A stretch of 39,011 nucleotides of DNA from Nitrospinota bacterium (GTDB lineage Bacteria; Nitrospinota; Nitrospinia; JACRGO01), in NCBI GenBank assembly GCA_016212295.1, contig JACRGO010000046.1:1-39011 (forward strand), in the 5' to 3' direction. Below are positions 31,127-38,544 of the stretch, piece by piece (positions within the stretch are counted from its first letter, which is position 1; each line of letters opens with the position of its first letter). The translations under genes and the position numbers were made by a program. Under the pieces are notes generated by a model, which saw only the letters and a program-made list of their open reading frames with translations, was not told where the DNA came from and did not search any database.

Positions 31127-31837
31127 TCAAAACGGCGTTGCGCCGCTCTCAAGGGCGGAGCGGGCGGCCTGCTGTTCCGCCTCCTTCTTGCTTTTGCCGG
31201 TCCCTGAGCCGAACACCGCGCCGTTTATAAATACGTTGACCTCGAAGGTCTTGTCGTGGTCCGGTCCGGTGTCCTTGGCCACCACATATTGCGGAACAGT
31301 GTTGAATTCAAGCTGGGTCCTTTCCTGCAACTCGCTTTTAAAATCCTGGTACTTATTGGTGGTGGCGGCTTTATCCATGCCTTCCAGGAAATATTTTAAA
31401 AGGACCTGCCGGGCCTTTTCGAATCCGGCGTCCAGATAAATGGACGCGGCAACCGCCTCCAGGGCGTTCGCTATAATGGAAGGCTTGGCGCGGCCTCCGG
31501 ATTGCTCCTCGCCTTTTCCCAGAAGGAGAAATTCTCCGAGATTCAGACTCTGGGCTATGTGGGCAAGGTTGCCCTCGCTTACCACCACCGAGCGTATCTT
31601 TGACAGGACCCCTTCCTGGTAGTCCGGGAACTTCTTCACCATGTAATCGCTCACCATCAGGTCAAAAACCGCGTCACCCAGGAATTCAAAACGCTCGTTG
31701 TTCTTGGTTTGCTTTCCGCTCTCATACGCGAAAGACTTGTGGGTCAGGGACTTGTTCAGGTATTGAATGTTCTCGAACCGGTAGTCCAGGATTTTTTCAA
31801 AGCGGTTGAGCTCTTTCAGGCGTTTTTCCGATATCAT
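31127..31837 (-). CDS. rnc: Ribonuclease III
   Basis: RNase III cleaves double-stranded RNA in rRNA maturation and mRNA decay. In 236 residues it has the RNase III domain with signature NERFEFLGDAVFDL and the second acidic site in ANALEAVAASIYLDAGFEKA. A C-terminal double-stranded RNA-binding domain follows (DFKSELQERTQLEF...GSGTGKSKKEAEQQAARSAL). It overlaps the upstream apgM by 4 nt, so the pair is an operon. Interestingly, the many long hairpins in this genome would be potential substrates. Confidence 0.96.
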   Translation of the reverse strand: MISEKRLKELNRFEKILDYRFENIQYLNKSLTHKSFAYESGKQTKNNERFEFLGDAVFDLMVSDYMVKKFPDYQEGVLSKIRSVVVSEGNLAHIAQSLNLGEFLLLGKGEEQSGGRAKPSIIANALEAVAASIYLDAGFEKARQVLLKYFLEGMDKAATTNKYQDFKSELQERTQLEFNTVPQYVVAKDTGPDHDKTFEVNVFINGAVFGSGTGKSKKEAEQQAARSALESGATPF

Positions 31838-33048
31838 GGCAGCGCATTTCCAGAAATAAAAAAATCGATTAAACGGAAGCCTTCCTTGAAGGCATGTTTT
31901 CCATGTTTTAAAATCCTCTCGTCGAACGCGCCCACATCGTCTTTTTCCCCTATAGCCGGGTAAATGGCGAAGGGCACCGGATCCTCCGCATGGGTCTTCA
32001 TGGATAAAGGCGTGGGGTGGTCGGTGACGAGCAGTATTCTATAATCCACGAACTCCTTCATCCCTTCAAGGACCTTGCCCACCACTCTTTCATCAAATTC
32101 TTCCAAAGCCTGGATTTTCAGGTCGAATTTTCCCTGGTGGCCCGCCTCGTCCGGGGCCTCCACGTGGAGGAACACGATGTCCTTTTCCCTTAATGCCTTC
32201 AGCGCGGCGTCCACTTTGCCCTGGTAATTGGTATCGAGGTATCCGGTGGCGCCCGGCACATTGATGGAATTAAACCCGGCGCAGACGCCGATCCCTTTCA
32301 GGAGGTCAACCGCGGATATAACCGACCCTTCCAATCCGAACCTCTCACTGAACGTGGGCATTGCTGGCCTTTTTCCCTGCCCCCAAAGCCAGATGCTGTT
32401 GGCGGGCTTTCCGCCATCGGCCTCTTTTTTCTTGTTGCGGGGATGGACCTTGAGGAGCATCTGTGAACCGGTGAGCAGCTCGTGGATATCCTCGCCGCCT
32501 GCGCCACCTTTCGGAAGGTGTTCCTTGATTCCGCGGCCCGTGATATCGTGCGGGGGGACCAGGGAAAGGCCGGAGAAATCCCTGTCCTTCCAGACCATGA
32601 GGTGGCGGTAACTGACTCCCGGAAAAAACCGGATGGACTCATTTCCGAGTTTTTCGTTGACGTGCAGAATCAGCTCTCTTGCGTCCTCCGTCGAAATATG
32701 CCCGGCGCTATAGTCATCCATTATAACGTCCGCGCCCGCGAGGCGGAGGGTCACCAGATTGCAACGGAACGCGGTGTCGTTATCCCCCAAGGGGACCCCC
32801 ATGCTGACCGCCTCCAATGGAGAGCGGCCTGTGTAATATTCCGCGGGATCATAGCCGAACACGGAGAGGTTCGCCACGTCGCTGCCCGGTGGAAAACCGT
32901 TTGGGACGGTTTTGGCGAAGCCGGTCACGCCGGCGGCGGCGATCTTGTCCATGTTCGGCGTGCGGGCCAACTGGAGGGGCGTTTTTCCTTCGTGGTCCGG
33001 CAAGGGATAATCCGTCATGCCGTCACCGATGAGTACTATGTATTTCAT
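31834..33048 (-). CDS. apgM: 2,3-bisphosphoglycerate-independent phosphoglycerate mutase, archaeal type
   Basis: A cofactor-independent phosphoglycerate mutase of the alkaline phosphatase superfamily, ApgM branch, 404 residues. It starts MKYIVLIGDGMTDYPLPD (metal-binding D), contains the archaeal-type block TPNMDKIAAAGVTGFAKTVPNGFPPGSDVANLSVFGYDP (catalytic serine in GSDVANLS) and YYTGRSPLEA. The C-terminal metal motifs are FLHVEAPDEAGHQG and LVTDHPTPLSMKTHAEDPVPFAIY. This branch is found in archaea and many deep bacterial groups. It overlaps rnc by 4 nt. On the minus strand TATAAT lies at 33081-33086, a plausible -10 about 33 nt before the ATG. Confidence 0.95.
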   Translation of the reverse strand: MKYIVLIGDGMTDYPLPDHEGKTPLQLARTPNMDKIAAAGVTGFAKTVPNGFPPGSDVANLSVFGYDPAEYYTGRSPLEAVSMGVPLGDNDTAFRCNLVTLRLAGADVIMDDYSAGHISTEDARELILHVNEKLGNESIRFFPGVSYRHLMVWKDRDFSGLSLVPPHDITGRGIKEHLPKGGAGGEDIHELLTGSQMLLKVHPRNKKKEADGGKPANSIWLWGQGKRPAMPTFSERFGLEGSVISAVDLLKGIGVCAGFNSINVPGATGYLDTNYQGKVDAALKALREKDIVFLHVEAPDEAGHQGKFDLKIQALEEFDERVVGKVLEGMKEFVDYRILLVTDHPTPLSMKTHAEDPVPFAIYPAIGEKDDVGAFDERILKHGKHAFKEGFRLIDFFISGNALP

Positions 33049-33157
33049 AATAGCCGGGCTTTCAATTTTCCATGTTTTTTATTATACTACAAAAAACAGG
33101 TTGATTTTAAAAATTTCCCTTAAAAAATTTCAATAATCTCTTTCAGATAATAAAAAA

Positions 33158-34159
33158 ATGGAAAAATATCCAAAGCTTTTTTTAAAGGCCGGTTTGGTGT
33201 ATCTGGCGGCAGGCGCGCTGGTAGGGGTGCTGATGGCCTGGGACTTGGTGGACCCTGTCACATACCGGTTCGTGCATTTCCATGTGAATCTCCTTGGATT
33301 CATGTCCATGACGGTTTTCGGCGTGGCCTTCCACATACTGCCCCGCTTCAATGGCAAGCCTATCCCCCATCCCTCGTGGCTTCCCTTGCAATTTTTCCTC
33401 ATGAACGCCGGACTTATCGGCATGGTGTTCTTTTTTGTTTCAGGCGGCTATTGGGAGCCAGGGGTGAAGTCCGTTCTCTTTGGAAGTTTTTCAGTGGTGA
33501 TGTCTGCGGCAATCTTTCTTTTTATATTTAATATTTTCCCTATTCTGGTGGATCCGCCCCGCGTGGTTGTTCCGGCGCAAGCGCCGGTTTCCGCTTCAGG
33601 CCAGGGCAAGGCAGGGGCGGACAAGATATCGGGCAACATGAAGGTCGCGGCGGTTTTGGATACCTGGCCCGATATTGTCAGGATTTTCGTGGACCATGGT
33701 TTCAAGGCCCTGGCAAACCCCGTGGCCAAGGCCGCCTTCGCCAAACTGATAACCATCTCCACCGCTTGCAAAATTCACAACGTTGACGAAGCGAAGTTCT
33801 TGGCCGCGTTGAATGATTTCGTGAAGGACTCGGACAAGGCCCCTCCTCCAGCCGCGTCAAGGCCCCAACAGTCCGCTGCCGCCCCGGCGAAGCCTAAAGA
33901 GCCGGACACCTCTTCTCTTCAGGCCGAAGGCAAGGGGATAGCCAGGGGGGAAAAATGCACAGGGGAGGTTTTAGTGGGCAAGCTTATTGAAACCTATCCT
34001 GAGACGAAAAAAGTATTTGAAAAACATTACGGGTCCGCCTGCTTTTCTTGTCCTGGCCAGGCGTTTGAAACCATCAAGCAAACCGCCGCTATGCACAACG
34101 CCGACCTAAGCATGATTTTGGGCGAGATCAACGCGGAGATAGATAAGGCGTTAAGTTAG
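33158..34159 (+). CDS. Haem-copper-oxidase-like membrane domain fused to two DUF1858 domains
   Basis: A 333-residue fusion. Residues 1-130 form four membrane spans resembling the cbb3 subunit I/NnrS-like module (H40, H42 in HFHVNLLGFMSMTVFGVAFHILP and H59 could bind haem). After a proline/alanine linker come two DUF1858-type domains: 160-222 (AAVLDTWPDIVRIFVDHGFKALANPVA) and 265-330 (VLVGKLIETYPETKKVFEKHYGSACFSC). Only the second keeps the C294xxC297 pair; the first has alanine and asparagine there. Between them a low-complexity A/P/K linker is present. DUF1858 is typical of hybrid-cluster or nitrosative-stress-related proteins. No strong Shine-Dalgarno site is visible. It is divergent from apgM. 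Confidence 0.75.
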   Translation: MEKYPKLFLKAGLVYLAAGALVGVLMAWDLVDPVTYRFVHFHVNLLGFMSMTVFGVAFHILPRFNGKPIPHPSWLPLQFFLMNAGLIGMVFFFVSGGYWEPGVKSVLFGSFSVVMSAAIFLFIFNIFPILVDPPRVVVPAQAPVSASGQGKAGADKISGNMKVAAVLDTWPDIVRIFVDHGFKALANPVAKAAFAKLITISTACKIHNVDEAKFLAALNDFVKDSDKAPPPAASRPQQSAAAPAKPKEPDTSSLQAEGKGIARGEKCTGEVLVGKLIETYPETKKVFEKHYGSACFSCPGQAFETIKQTAAMHNADLSMILGEINAEIDKALS

Positions 34160-34185
34160 AGCCCTTCCTGGCGGACTTTAAAGAA

Positions 34186-34309
34186 TTGAACATCGAACAT
34201 CCAACTTTGAACGTCGAACGTCGAAAAAGGAAGAAAGTATTTAAAACGTAAAATGAATTTTTATTACTTCGATGTTGGACGTTCGATGTTCGACGTTGGA
34301 CATTCAGTT
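34186..34309. repeat. Palindromic repeat of GAACATCGAAC / GTTCGATGTT units
   Basis: GAACATCGAACATCCAAC and GAACGTCGAACGTCGAA on the left pair with TTCGATGTTGGACGTTCGATG and TTCGACGTTGGACATTC on the right. The same family occurs at 36107-36258 and in reduced form near 146-162. Confidence 0.75.
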
Positions 34310-34336
34310 TTTTCCTCTTCTGCATTTAGCATCTCG

Positions 34337-34378
34337 TTGATTTATAAGCGAAAAAAATGGAAATTCCTATACTATAAA
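34337..34378 (+). promoter_or_regulatory. Candidate promoter (motif AATTCCTATACTAT) before the 34423 gene
   Basis: TTGATTT at 34337 and GGAAATTCCTATACTATAAA (TATACT 34368-34373) align with the rodA upstream element over about 40 bp. It lies 50 nt before the ATG, leaving room for a leader that contains AAGGGG. Confidence 0.5.
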
Positions 34379-34422
34379 TTTAAACAAGAACGCATTAAAA
34401 ACTTTTTTTAAGGGGATATATT

Positions 34423-35094
34423 ATGAGCATGTTTCTGGGGCCGATCCATTATTGGCTTTTCGGCAAGATCAAGATCGTGGAATCTCGAAGGGACGCTTAT
34501 ATCAACGCGTTGAAGGGGAAGTTCGGAGATGAGGCCGCCGGGATGATTGAAGGGCTGAACAAGGATTACGGCGCGAAGCTTGATAGCGGCCAGCCGCTGG
34601 AAAATATGGTCGGCAACAACCCGATACACGGTTTTCTGCAGTCCCTGATTCAAAAAGTCGAGGTGGGTGAAGGAAAGCTTGTGGCCGCGGCCTTTGACAA
34701 ATTCAACGGCGACGCATTTAACCTGCTTCTGGAGGCGTCGGAAAAACACGGCAAGGAAACCGGCGAGCGCGCCCTGAAGGAAAAAGACATTTCAGACCCC
34801 TCGGCAGAGGAGGTTTTCGGCCTTCTTAATGATTATCTCCTTGAGGGAATGCCATGCGACCAAGCGGCCTTTGCCCACCCGAAATCCCAAAATTCCTTTG
34901 ATCTGGAGCATAAACTTTGTCTGCATGTTACAAATTGGAAGGCGGCGGGGGCGCCTTTCATGGAGATGTGCTGCTTCACACATGCCTGGATCGGCGGCTT
35001 TGTCAAGGCGACGCAGCCAAGGATGAAGTATGAAAGCAAGGCGGCCATAGCCGCTGGAGACCCCGGCTGCCTGGCGGAGTTCAACGGGGACTAA
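34423..35094 (+). CDS. Conserved-looking protein, possibly ATC-hydrolase-like
   Basis: I cannot place this 223-residue protein with certainty. It begins SMFLGPIHYWLFGKIKIVESRRDAY, is mainly helical, and has a C-terminal cysteine/tryptophan block (MEMCCFTHAWIGGFVKATQP) followed by AIAAGDPGCLAEF. The last part recalls the L-2-amino-thiazoline-4-carboxylate hydrolase (ATC hydrolase)-like family ending (A.GdprCef), but this is a motif-level resemblance only. AAGGGG lies about 11 nt before the ATG. It sits between the membrane/DUF1858 fusion gene and a small toxin-antitoxin-like pair, with a promoter-like motif of its own, so it is probably a separate unit. Confidence 0.7.
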   Translation: MSMFLGPIHYWLFGKIKIVESRRDAYINALKGKFGDEAAGMIEGLNKDYGAKLDSGQPLENMVGNNPIHGFLQSLIQKVEVGEGKLVAAAFDKFNGDAFNLLLEASEKHGKETGERALKEKDISDPSAEEVFGLLNDYLLEGMPCDQAAFAHPKSQNSFDLEHKLCLHVTNWKAAGAPFMEMCCFTHAWIGGFVKATQPRMKYESKAAIAAGDPGCLAEFNGD

Positions 35095-35174
35095 GAAAAA
35101 AATAGAACGCGGATAAACGCGGGAGCTTCTCGGATTGGCTCGTATTTAATTTTATAAGCAAGGGCAGCAAAAGT

Positions 35175-35489
35175 GTGGACATCGAAGATATCAGAGCTAA
35201 AATTCGTGCCGACAGATATGTATATACCCATCATGCGGAAACCGAGCGTAAGACAGACGAACTAACCATTGCCCAAGTTGAAGAAGCATTGCTTAATGGA
35301 AAAATACTTGAGCAATATTCCAATACTGGCCGCGGGGAAAGCTGTCTGGTAGCCGGCTTCGCGGGGTATTTGCCTGTTCATATTGTTTGCGGTTGGCGTG
35401 GTGAAAAAATAGCGCTTATTACAGTCTACATCCCACGTCCACCGAAATTCGCAGGCCCATATACGCGAGGAGACATAAGTGGCGCATAA
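35175..35489 (+). CDS. DUF4258-type toxin-like protein
   Basis: A 104-residue protein matching the DUF4258 pattern: RAKIRADRYVYTHHAETERKTDELTIAQVEEALLNGKILEQY...GRGESCLVAGFAGYLPVHIVCGWRG...ALITVYIP. In other genomes this domain is found next to YgiT-type zinc-finger proteins and is regarded as a RelE-like toxin candidate. The start is a GTG at 35175 without a clear ribosome-binding site. It overlaps the finger gene by 11 nt. The order toxin first, antitoxin second is like MqsRA. Preceding DNA (35098-35130) has a partial copy of the GAACGCGGATAA repeat. Confidence 0.8.
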   Translation: MDIEDIRAKIRADRYVYTHHAETERKTDELTIAQVEEALLNGKILEQYSNTGRGESCLVAGFAGYLPVHIVCGWRGEKIALITVYIPRPPKFAGPYTRGDISGA

Positions 35490-35730
35490 AATCGAATGCA
35501 ATTTTTGCGGCAGTGATCGCTGTGAGGAACGAAAAATCGAATATCTATACAGCCACAAGGGCAAATACTTGCTTGTGCCGAATACTCCTGTTGAAATTTG
35601 CCTAAACTGCGGGATGATTTACTACGATGCCGCTGTTCTCAAGGAGATCGAGCATCATTTTTTCGCCATTCAGCATAAAACTGAAAAACCAGACCGCTAT
35701 ATTGAGATGCCGGAAAAGGCATACGCTTAG
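35479..35730 (+). CDS. YgiT/MqsA-type zinc-finger antitoxin
   Basis: The 83-residue protein has a two-CxxC zinc finger: C8xxC11 in IECNFCGS and a second pair in PVEICLNCGMIYYD, the YgiT-type signature, followed by a short helix (AAVLKEIEHHF). No HTH domain follows, so DNA binding is less sure. The GTG start (35479) has GAGGAG 6 nt upstream and overlaps the DUF4258 gene by 11 nt, indicating translational coupling. This is the third toxin-antitoxin-like unit of the window. Confidence 0.85.
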   Translation: MAHKIECNFCGSDRCEERKIEYLYSHKGKYLLVPNTPVEICLNCGMIYYDAAVLKEIEHHFFAIQHKTEKPDRYIEMPEKAYA

Positions 35731-35860
35731 AAGCTGCGGCCACGCAAACCGCATAAAGAGCGGGCGGGACGCCCGCATTCCCGGCAAGGAATAAGGCGTA
35801 GGGATATGTAAACTCTATAATGAGACTATTAATTATCAACCATTTTTTTAGGAGAAGGCC

Positions 35861-36085
35861 ATGAAGGAAAAAATTGAAAAGGCATTGGATGAAATCCGGC
35901 CCGGTCTTCAGGCAGACGGAGGAAACGTGGAGTTCGTGGACGTCAATGACGAGGGGGTCGTGTTTCTCAGGATGGTCGGGGCCTGCTCCGGCTGTCCAAG
36001 CTCGCAGATCACATTGAAGATGGGCATTGAGCGGAAATTAATGGAGCGCATCCCGGAAGTAACAGCGGTGGAAGCGGTGCCGTAA
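35861..36085 (+). CDS. NifU-like C-terminal (NFU) domain protein
   Basis: A stand-alone 74-residue NFU domain, an Fe-S cluster carrier. It has the canonical EIRPGLQADGGNVEFVDV and the CxxC in VGACSGCPSSQITLKMGIERKL. The start ATG at 35861 has AGGAGAAGG in front. It would receive a 4Fe-4S cluster from scaffold proteins and pass it to clients, possibly the siroheme reductase two genes downstream. A palindromic repeat separates it from the ScdA_N gene. Confidence 0.95.
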   Translation: MKEKIEKALDEIRPGLQADGGNVEFVDVNDEGVVFLRMVGACSGCPSSQITLKMGIERKLMERIPEVTAVEAVP

Positions 36086-36106
36086 CGTAAATCATAAGGA
36101 AAAAAC

Positions 36107-36258
36107 CTGAACATCGAACACTGAACATCGAACGTCCAACATCGAAGGGGAGAGCGAGTCATGTGCCATGCGTAGTGAGTCATGTGCTAACGACACACAA
36201 CGCGTGACGCACAACGCAAAGCTCATTTCGACGTTCGATGTTGGACGTTCGATGTTAA
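36107..36258. repeat. Palindromic repeat of GAACATCGAAC units, second copy
   Basis: GAACATCGAACACTGAACATC and GAACGTCCAACATCGAA pair with TTCGACGTTCGATGTTGGACG and TTCGATGTT. A loop of about 80 nt contains GTCATGTGCCATGCGTAGTG and a second GTCATGTGC. Confidence 0.75.
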
Positions 36259-36287
36259 TTATTTTTACATACGGAAAGGTCCGGCCC

Positions 36288-36476
36288 ATGTCTTTGGAAA
36301 TAAATGAAAACACCACCATAAATGAAATCACGCGGGCATATCCCAATACCCTGGCGATATTCAAGGAATTTCACGTTGATTCCTGCTGCGGCGGAGGGGA
36401 CTCCCTGGCCCAGGCTTGCCAAAAAGGAGGCCAGGACCTCGACGAGTTGATCGAGACCCTGAAGAACTCCATTTGA
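36288..36476 (+). CDS. Stand-alone ScdA_N (DUF542) domain protein
   Basis: A 62-residue protein equal to the N-terminal domain of RIC/YtfE/ScdA iron-sulphur-repair proteins: TTINEITRAYPNTLAIFKEFHVDSCCGGGDSLAQACQ with the CC pair, and a final helix. The hemerythrin domain that normally follows is missing, so it may act with another protein or bind a ligand by itself. Start ATG 36288 with AAAGG about 9 nt upstream; longer upstream frames lie in repeat DNA. The stop TGA overlaps the TTG start of the siroheme-reductase gene (TTGA), suggesting coupling. Confidence 0.9.
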   Translation: MSLEINENTTINEITRAYPNTLAIFKEFHVDSCCGGGDSLAQACQKGGQDLDELIETLKNSI

Positions 36477-37108
36477 CGCCGAAAAAGGAAAAGCCAGAGA
36501 TATACGCCCCGCACATCCCCGCCGGGGTCATTGAAACGCGCCGCCTGCGGGAGCTGCTCGATCTTCTGGAAAAGAGAGGGGCGAAGGAGGCCAAGATCAC
36601 CGGAGAGCTGATTTTCGTGCTGGGCGAAAAGCCGTTGAGCGCCGGGGAAAAGGATTCACTGCCTTACGCGGCGTCACGCTACGAAATTCCCGGAGTTCGC
36701 GGCATCAAGGTCTGTTCCGCCACCACCTTCTGCAATAGAAACCATCAAGACGTCCTTTCCCTCGCCCTCGAGTTGGACAAGAAGTTTTACGGCGCCGAAC
36801 TCCTAATGAAACTCACTGTCGGCCTATCCGGGTGCGCCCGCTCGTGTTCGGAACCGGCCACCAAGGACATCGGTGTCATGGCGCAGCCCCAGGGTTATAA
36901 AATCCTTATCGGGGGCAACGCAGGGATCAATCCCTCAATAGGCAAGGAATTCGCGACTCTCAAGACCCAGGAAGAAGTGGTCAGGCTGGTGGAAAGGGTC
37001 GTGGACTTCTGCAAGGCCCACGGCAGGAAGATGGTCCGCCTGGGAAAACTCATTGAGGAAAAGGGCGAGGATTTTTTCAGGGAACATGTCGGCTATCCTT
37101 CTCATTAA
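36473..37108 (+). CDS. Small siroheme/4Fe-4S sulfite- or nitrite-reductase-like protein
   Basis: A 211-residue protein with the siroheme-[4Fe-4S] binding signature C-x5-C (VCSATTFCNRN) and C-x3-C (GLSGCARSCSEP), as in the ferredoxin-type half of nitrite/sulfite reductases. Its size fits the small low-spin assimilatory-type sulfite reductase group of anaerobes. The N-terminal region (AGVIETRRLRELLDLLEKRGAKEAKITGEL) matches the parachain of these enzymes. The start is a TTG (36473) overlapping the ScdA_N stop. A longer frame from 36416 lies inside that gene and is rejected. It overlaps pyrC by 23 nt. NFU, ScdA_N and this protein form a coherent redox group. Confidence 0.85.
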   Translation: MTPKKEKPEIYAPHIPAGVIETRRLRELLDLLEKRGAKEAKITGELIFVLGEKPLSAGEKDSLPYAASRYEIPGVRGIKVCSATTFCNRNHQDVLSLALELDKKFYGAELLMKLTVGLSGCARSCSEPATKDIGVMAQPQGYKILIGGNAGINPSIGKEFATLKTQEEVVRLVERVVDFCKAHGRKMVRLGKLIEEKGEDFFREHVGYPSH

Positions 37109-38390
37109 AAACGGCAGGATTCTGGACCCGGCCTCAGGCTTCGATCAAACCTCGGATATTCTTATAAAAGATGGCCGCATAGTTGAAATCCGCGATGGTA
37201 TTGAAATTCCCACGGAACTCCAGTCTGAAAGCATCGACGCGCGCGGCTTAATCGTTGTCCCCGGCTTCATAGATATTCACACCCACCTCCGTGAACCAGG
37301 ATTTGAACACAAGGAAACCATAGCCACCGGGGCCGAAGCCGCGGCGGCCGGCGGGTTTACCTCAATAGCATGCATGGCCAACACCAGGCCGGTCAACGAC
37401 TCAACGGAAATCACGGGCCTTATTTTGCGAAAAGCCAGGGAGGCCGGACTGCTGGCCAGGGTATACCCCATTGCCGCAATCACCATCGGACTCCAGGGAA
37501 AAACCCTTTCACCAATGAAGGCCCTTAAGGACGCCGGAGCAGTCGCGTTCTCGGATGACGGGAGCCCGGTTTCAGACGACTCAATCATGGAGCTCGCCCT
37601 GGAGGCGGGAAAAAGGCTTGGCGTCCCCATAATTTCCCATTGCGAAACAAGGGAGTTGGCGCATGGGGGTGTGATGAACGAAGGGCCGTTTTCCAGGAGA
37701 CTGGGACTGAAGGGAATTCCAAATGAGTCGGAGGACCGCATGGCTGAAAGGGACATCCGGTTGGCCGGGAAGACCGGCGGCCATGTACACATCGCCCACG
37801 TCAGCACCGCTGGGACGGTCCAGTTGGTCCGCGACGCGAAAAGGGCCGGAATAAAAGTGACCTGCGAAGCTGCCCCGCATCATTTTACTTTGTCGGATGA
37901 AGACGTGTCCCGCGACAACCCCAACACCAAGATGAATCCCCCGCTAAGGAGCTGGAGGGACGTTGATGCCGTTCTGGAGGGGCTGGCTGATGGGACCATC
38001 GACGCCATCGCCACTGACCATGCCCCTCACAGCCAGGAGGAAAAGGCGAGGGGCTTTGAGGAAGCGCCTTTCGGGATTGTCGGGCTGGAGACCGCCCTTC
38101 CCTTAGTGTTGAGTCTGGTCAGGGACAAGGTTATAAGCCTCAATAGGGCGATTAGTTTGATGGCCTTTCTTCCAGCCAAAATCATGGGATTGGACAAAGG
38201 AAGGCTTCGCGTAGGGGACGAAGCGGACCTCGCTGTTTTTGATCCGGAAAGGGAGTGGACTGTTGATCCCGCTTCTTTCAAGTCCAAGGGGAAAAACACC
38301 CCATTCGTGGGATGGAAAGTGAAGGGAAAGGTCTGCTTCACCATTGCAGGAGGAAAAATCGTCTACAGGGAGAGGGCGCAGATAAAATGA
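37086..38390 (+). CDS. pyrC: Dihydroorotase, type I
   Basis: PyrC cyclises carbamoyl aspartate to dihydroorotate in pyrimidine synthesis. The 434-residue protein shows the amidohydrolase-superfamily layout: LLIKNGRILDPASGF start, zinc site GFIDIHTHLREPGFEHKE, the bridging-region AFSDDGSPV, SHCETREL, IAHVSTAGTV, EAAPHHFTLSD, ATDHAPHSQEEK with the catalytic aspartate, and AVFDPEREWTVD at the end. The ATG at 37086 (AGGGA close upstream) lies 23 nt inside the siroheme reductase gene. An upstream frame to 37053 is not needed. Other pyr genes are not present here. Confidence 0.95.
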   Translation: MSAILLIKNGRILDPASGFDQTSDILIKDGRIVEIRDGIEIPTELQSESIDARGLIVVPGFIDIHTHLREPGFEHKETIATGAEAAAAGGFTSIACMANTRPVNDSTEITGLILRKAREAGLLARVYPIAAITIGLQGKTLSPMKALKDAGAVAFSDDGSPVSDDSIMELALEAGKRLGVPIISHCETRELAHGGVMNEGPFSRRLGLKGIPNESEDRMAERDIRLAGKTGGHVHIAHVSTAGTVQLVRDAKRAGIKVTCEAAPHHFTLSDEDVSRDNPNTKMNPPLRSWRDVDAVLEGLADGTIDAIATDHAPHSQEEKARGFEEAPFGIVGLETALPLVLSLVRDKVISLNRAISLMAFLPAKIMGLDKGRLRVGDEADLAVFDPEREWTVDPASFKSKGKNTPFVGWKVKGKVCFTIAGGKIVYRERAQIK

Positions 38391-38413
38391 ACTTAACGCC
38401 CGTTGGGCGGACA

Positions 38414-38516
38414 AAAAAAAATAGAACGCGGATAACGCGGATGACACAGATTAGCGCGGATGAAATTTATTTTAATCCGTGAAAATCCGTCTAATCCGTG
38501 TCATCCGTGTTCTATT
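38414..38516. repeat. Long palindromic repeat after pyrC
   Basis: AGAACGCGGATAACGCGGATG, ACACAGATTAGCGCGGAT, and the inverse ATCCGTCTAATCCGTGTCATCC with GTGTTCT form a stem of more than 25 bp. The copy lies between the convergent pyrC and flgM-like genes, where it could act as a bidirectional terminator-like structure. Partial copies are at 35098-35130 and 21447-21525. Confidence 0.75.
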
Positions 38517-38544
38517 ACTATTAAGTTAAAAGCGGCGAAGCCTT

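Noticed and set aside
34186-36258. GAACATCGAAC repeats considered as a CRISPR array
   Set aside because: Units are palindromic, irregularly spaced and not separated by unique spacers of constant length; no cas gene is present.
36416-36472. Upstream start of the siroheme-reductase frame
   Set aside because: It lies inside the ScdA_N gene and encodes a basic peptide not seen at the start of this family.
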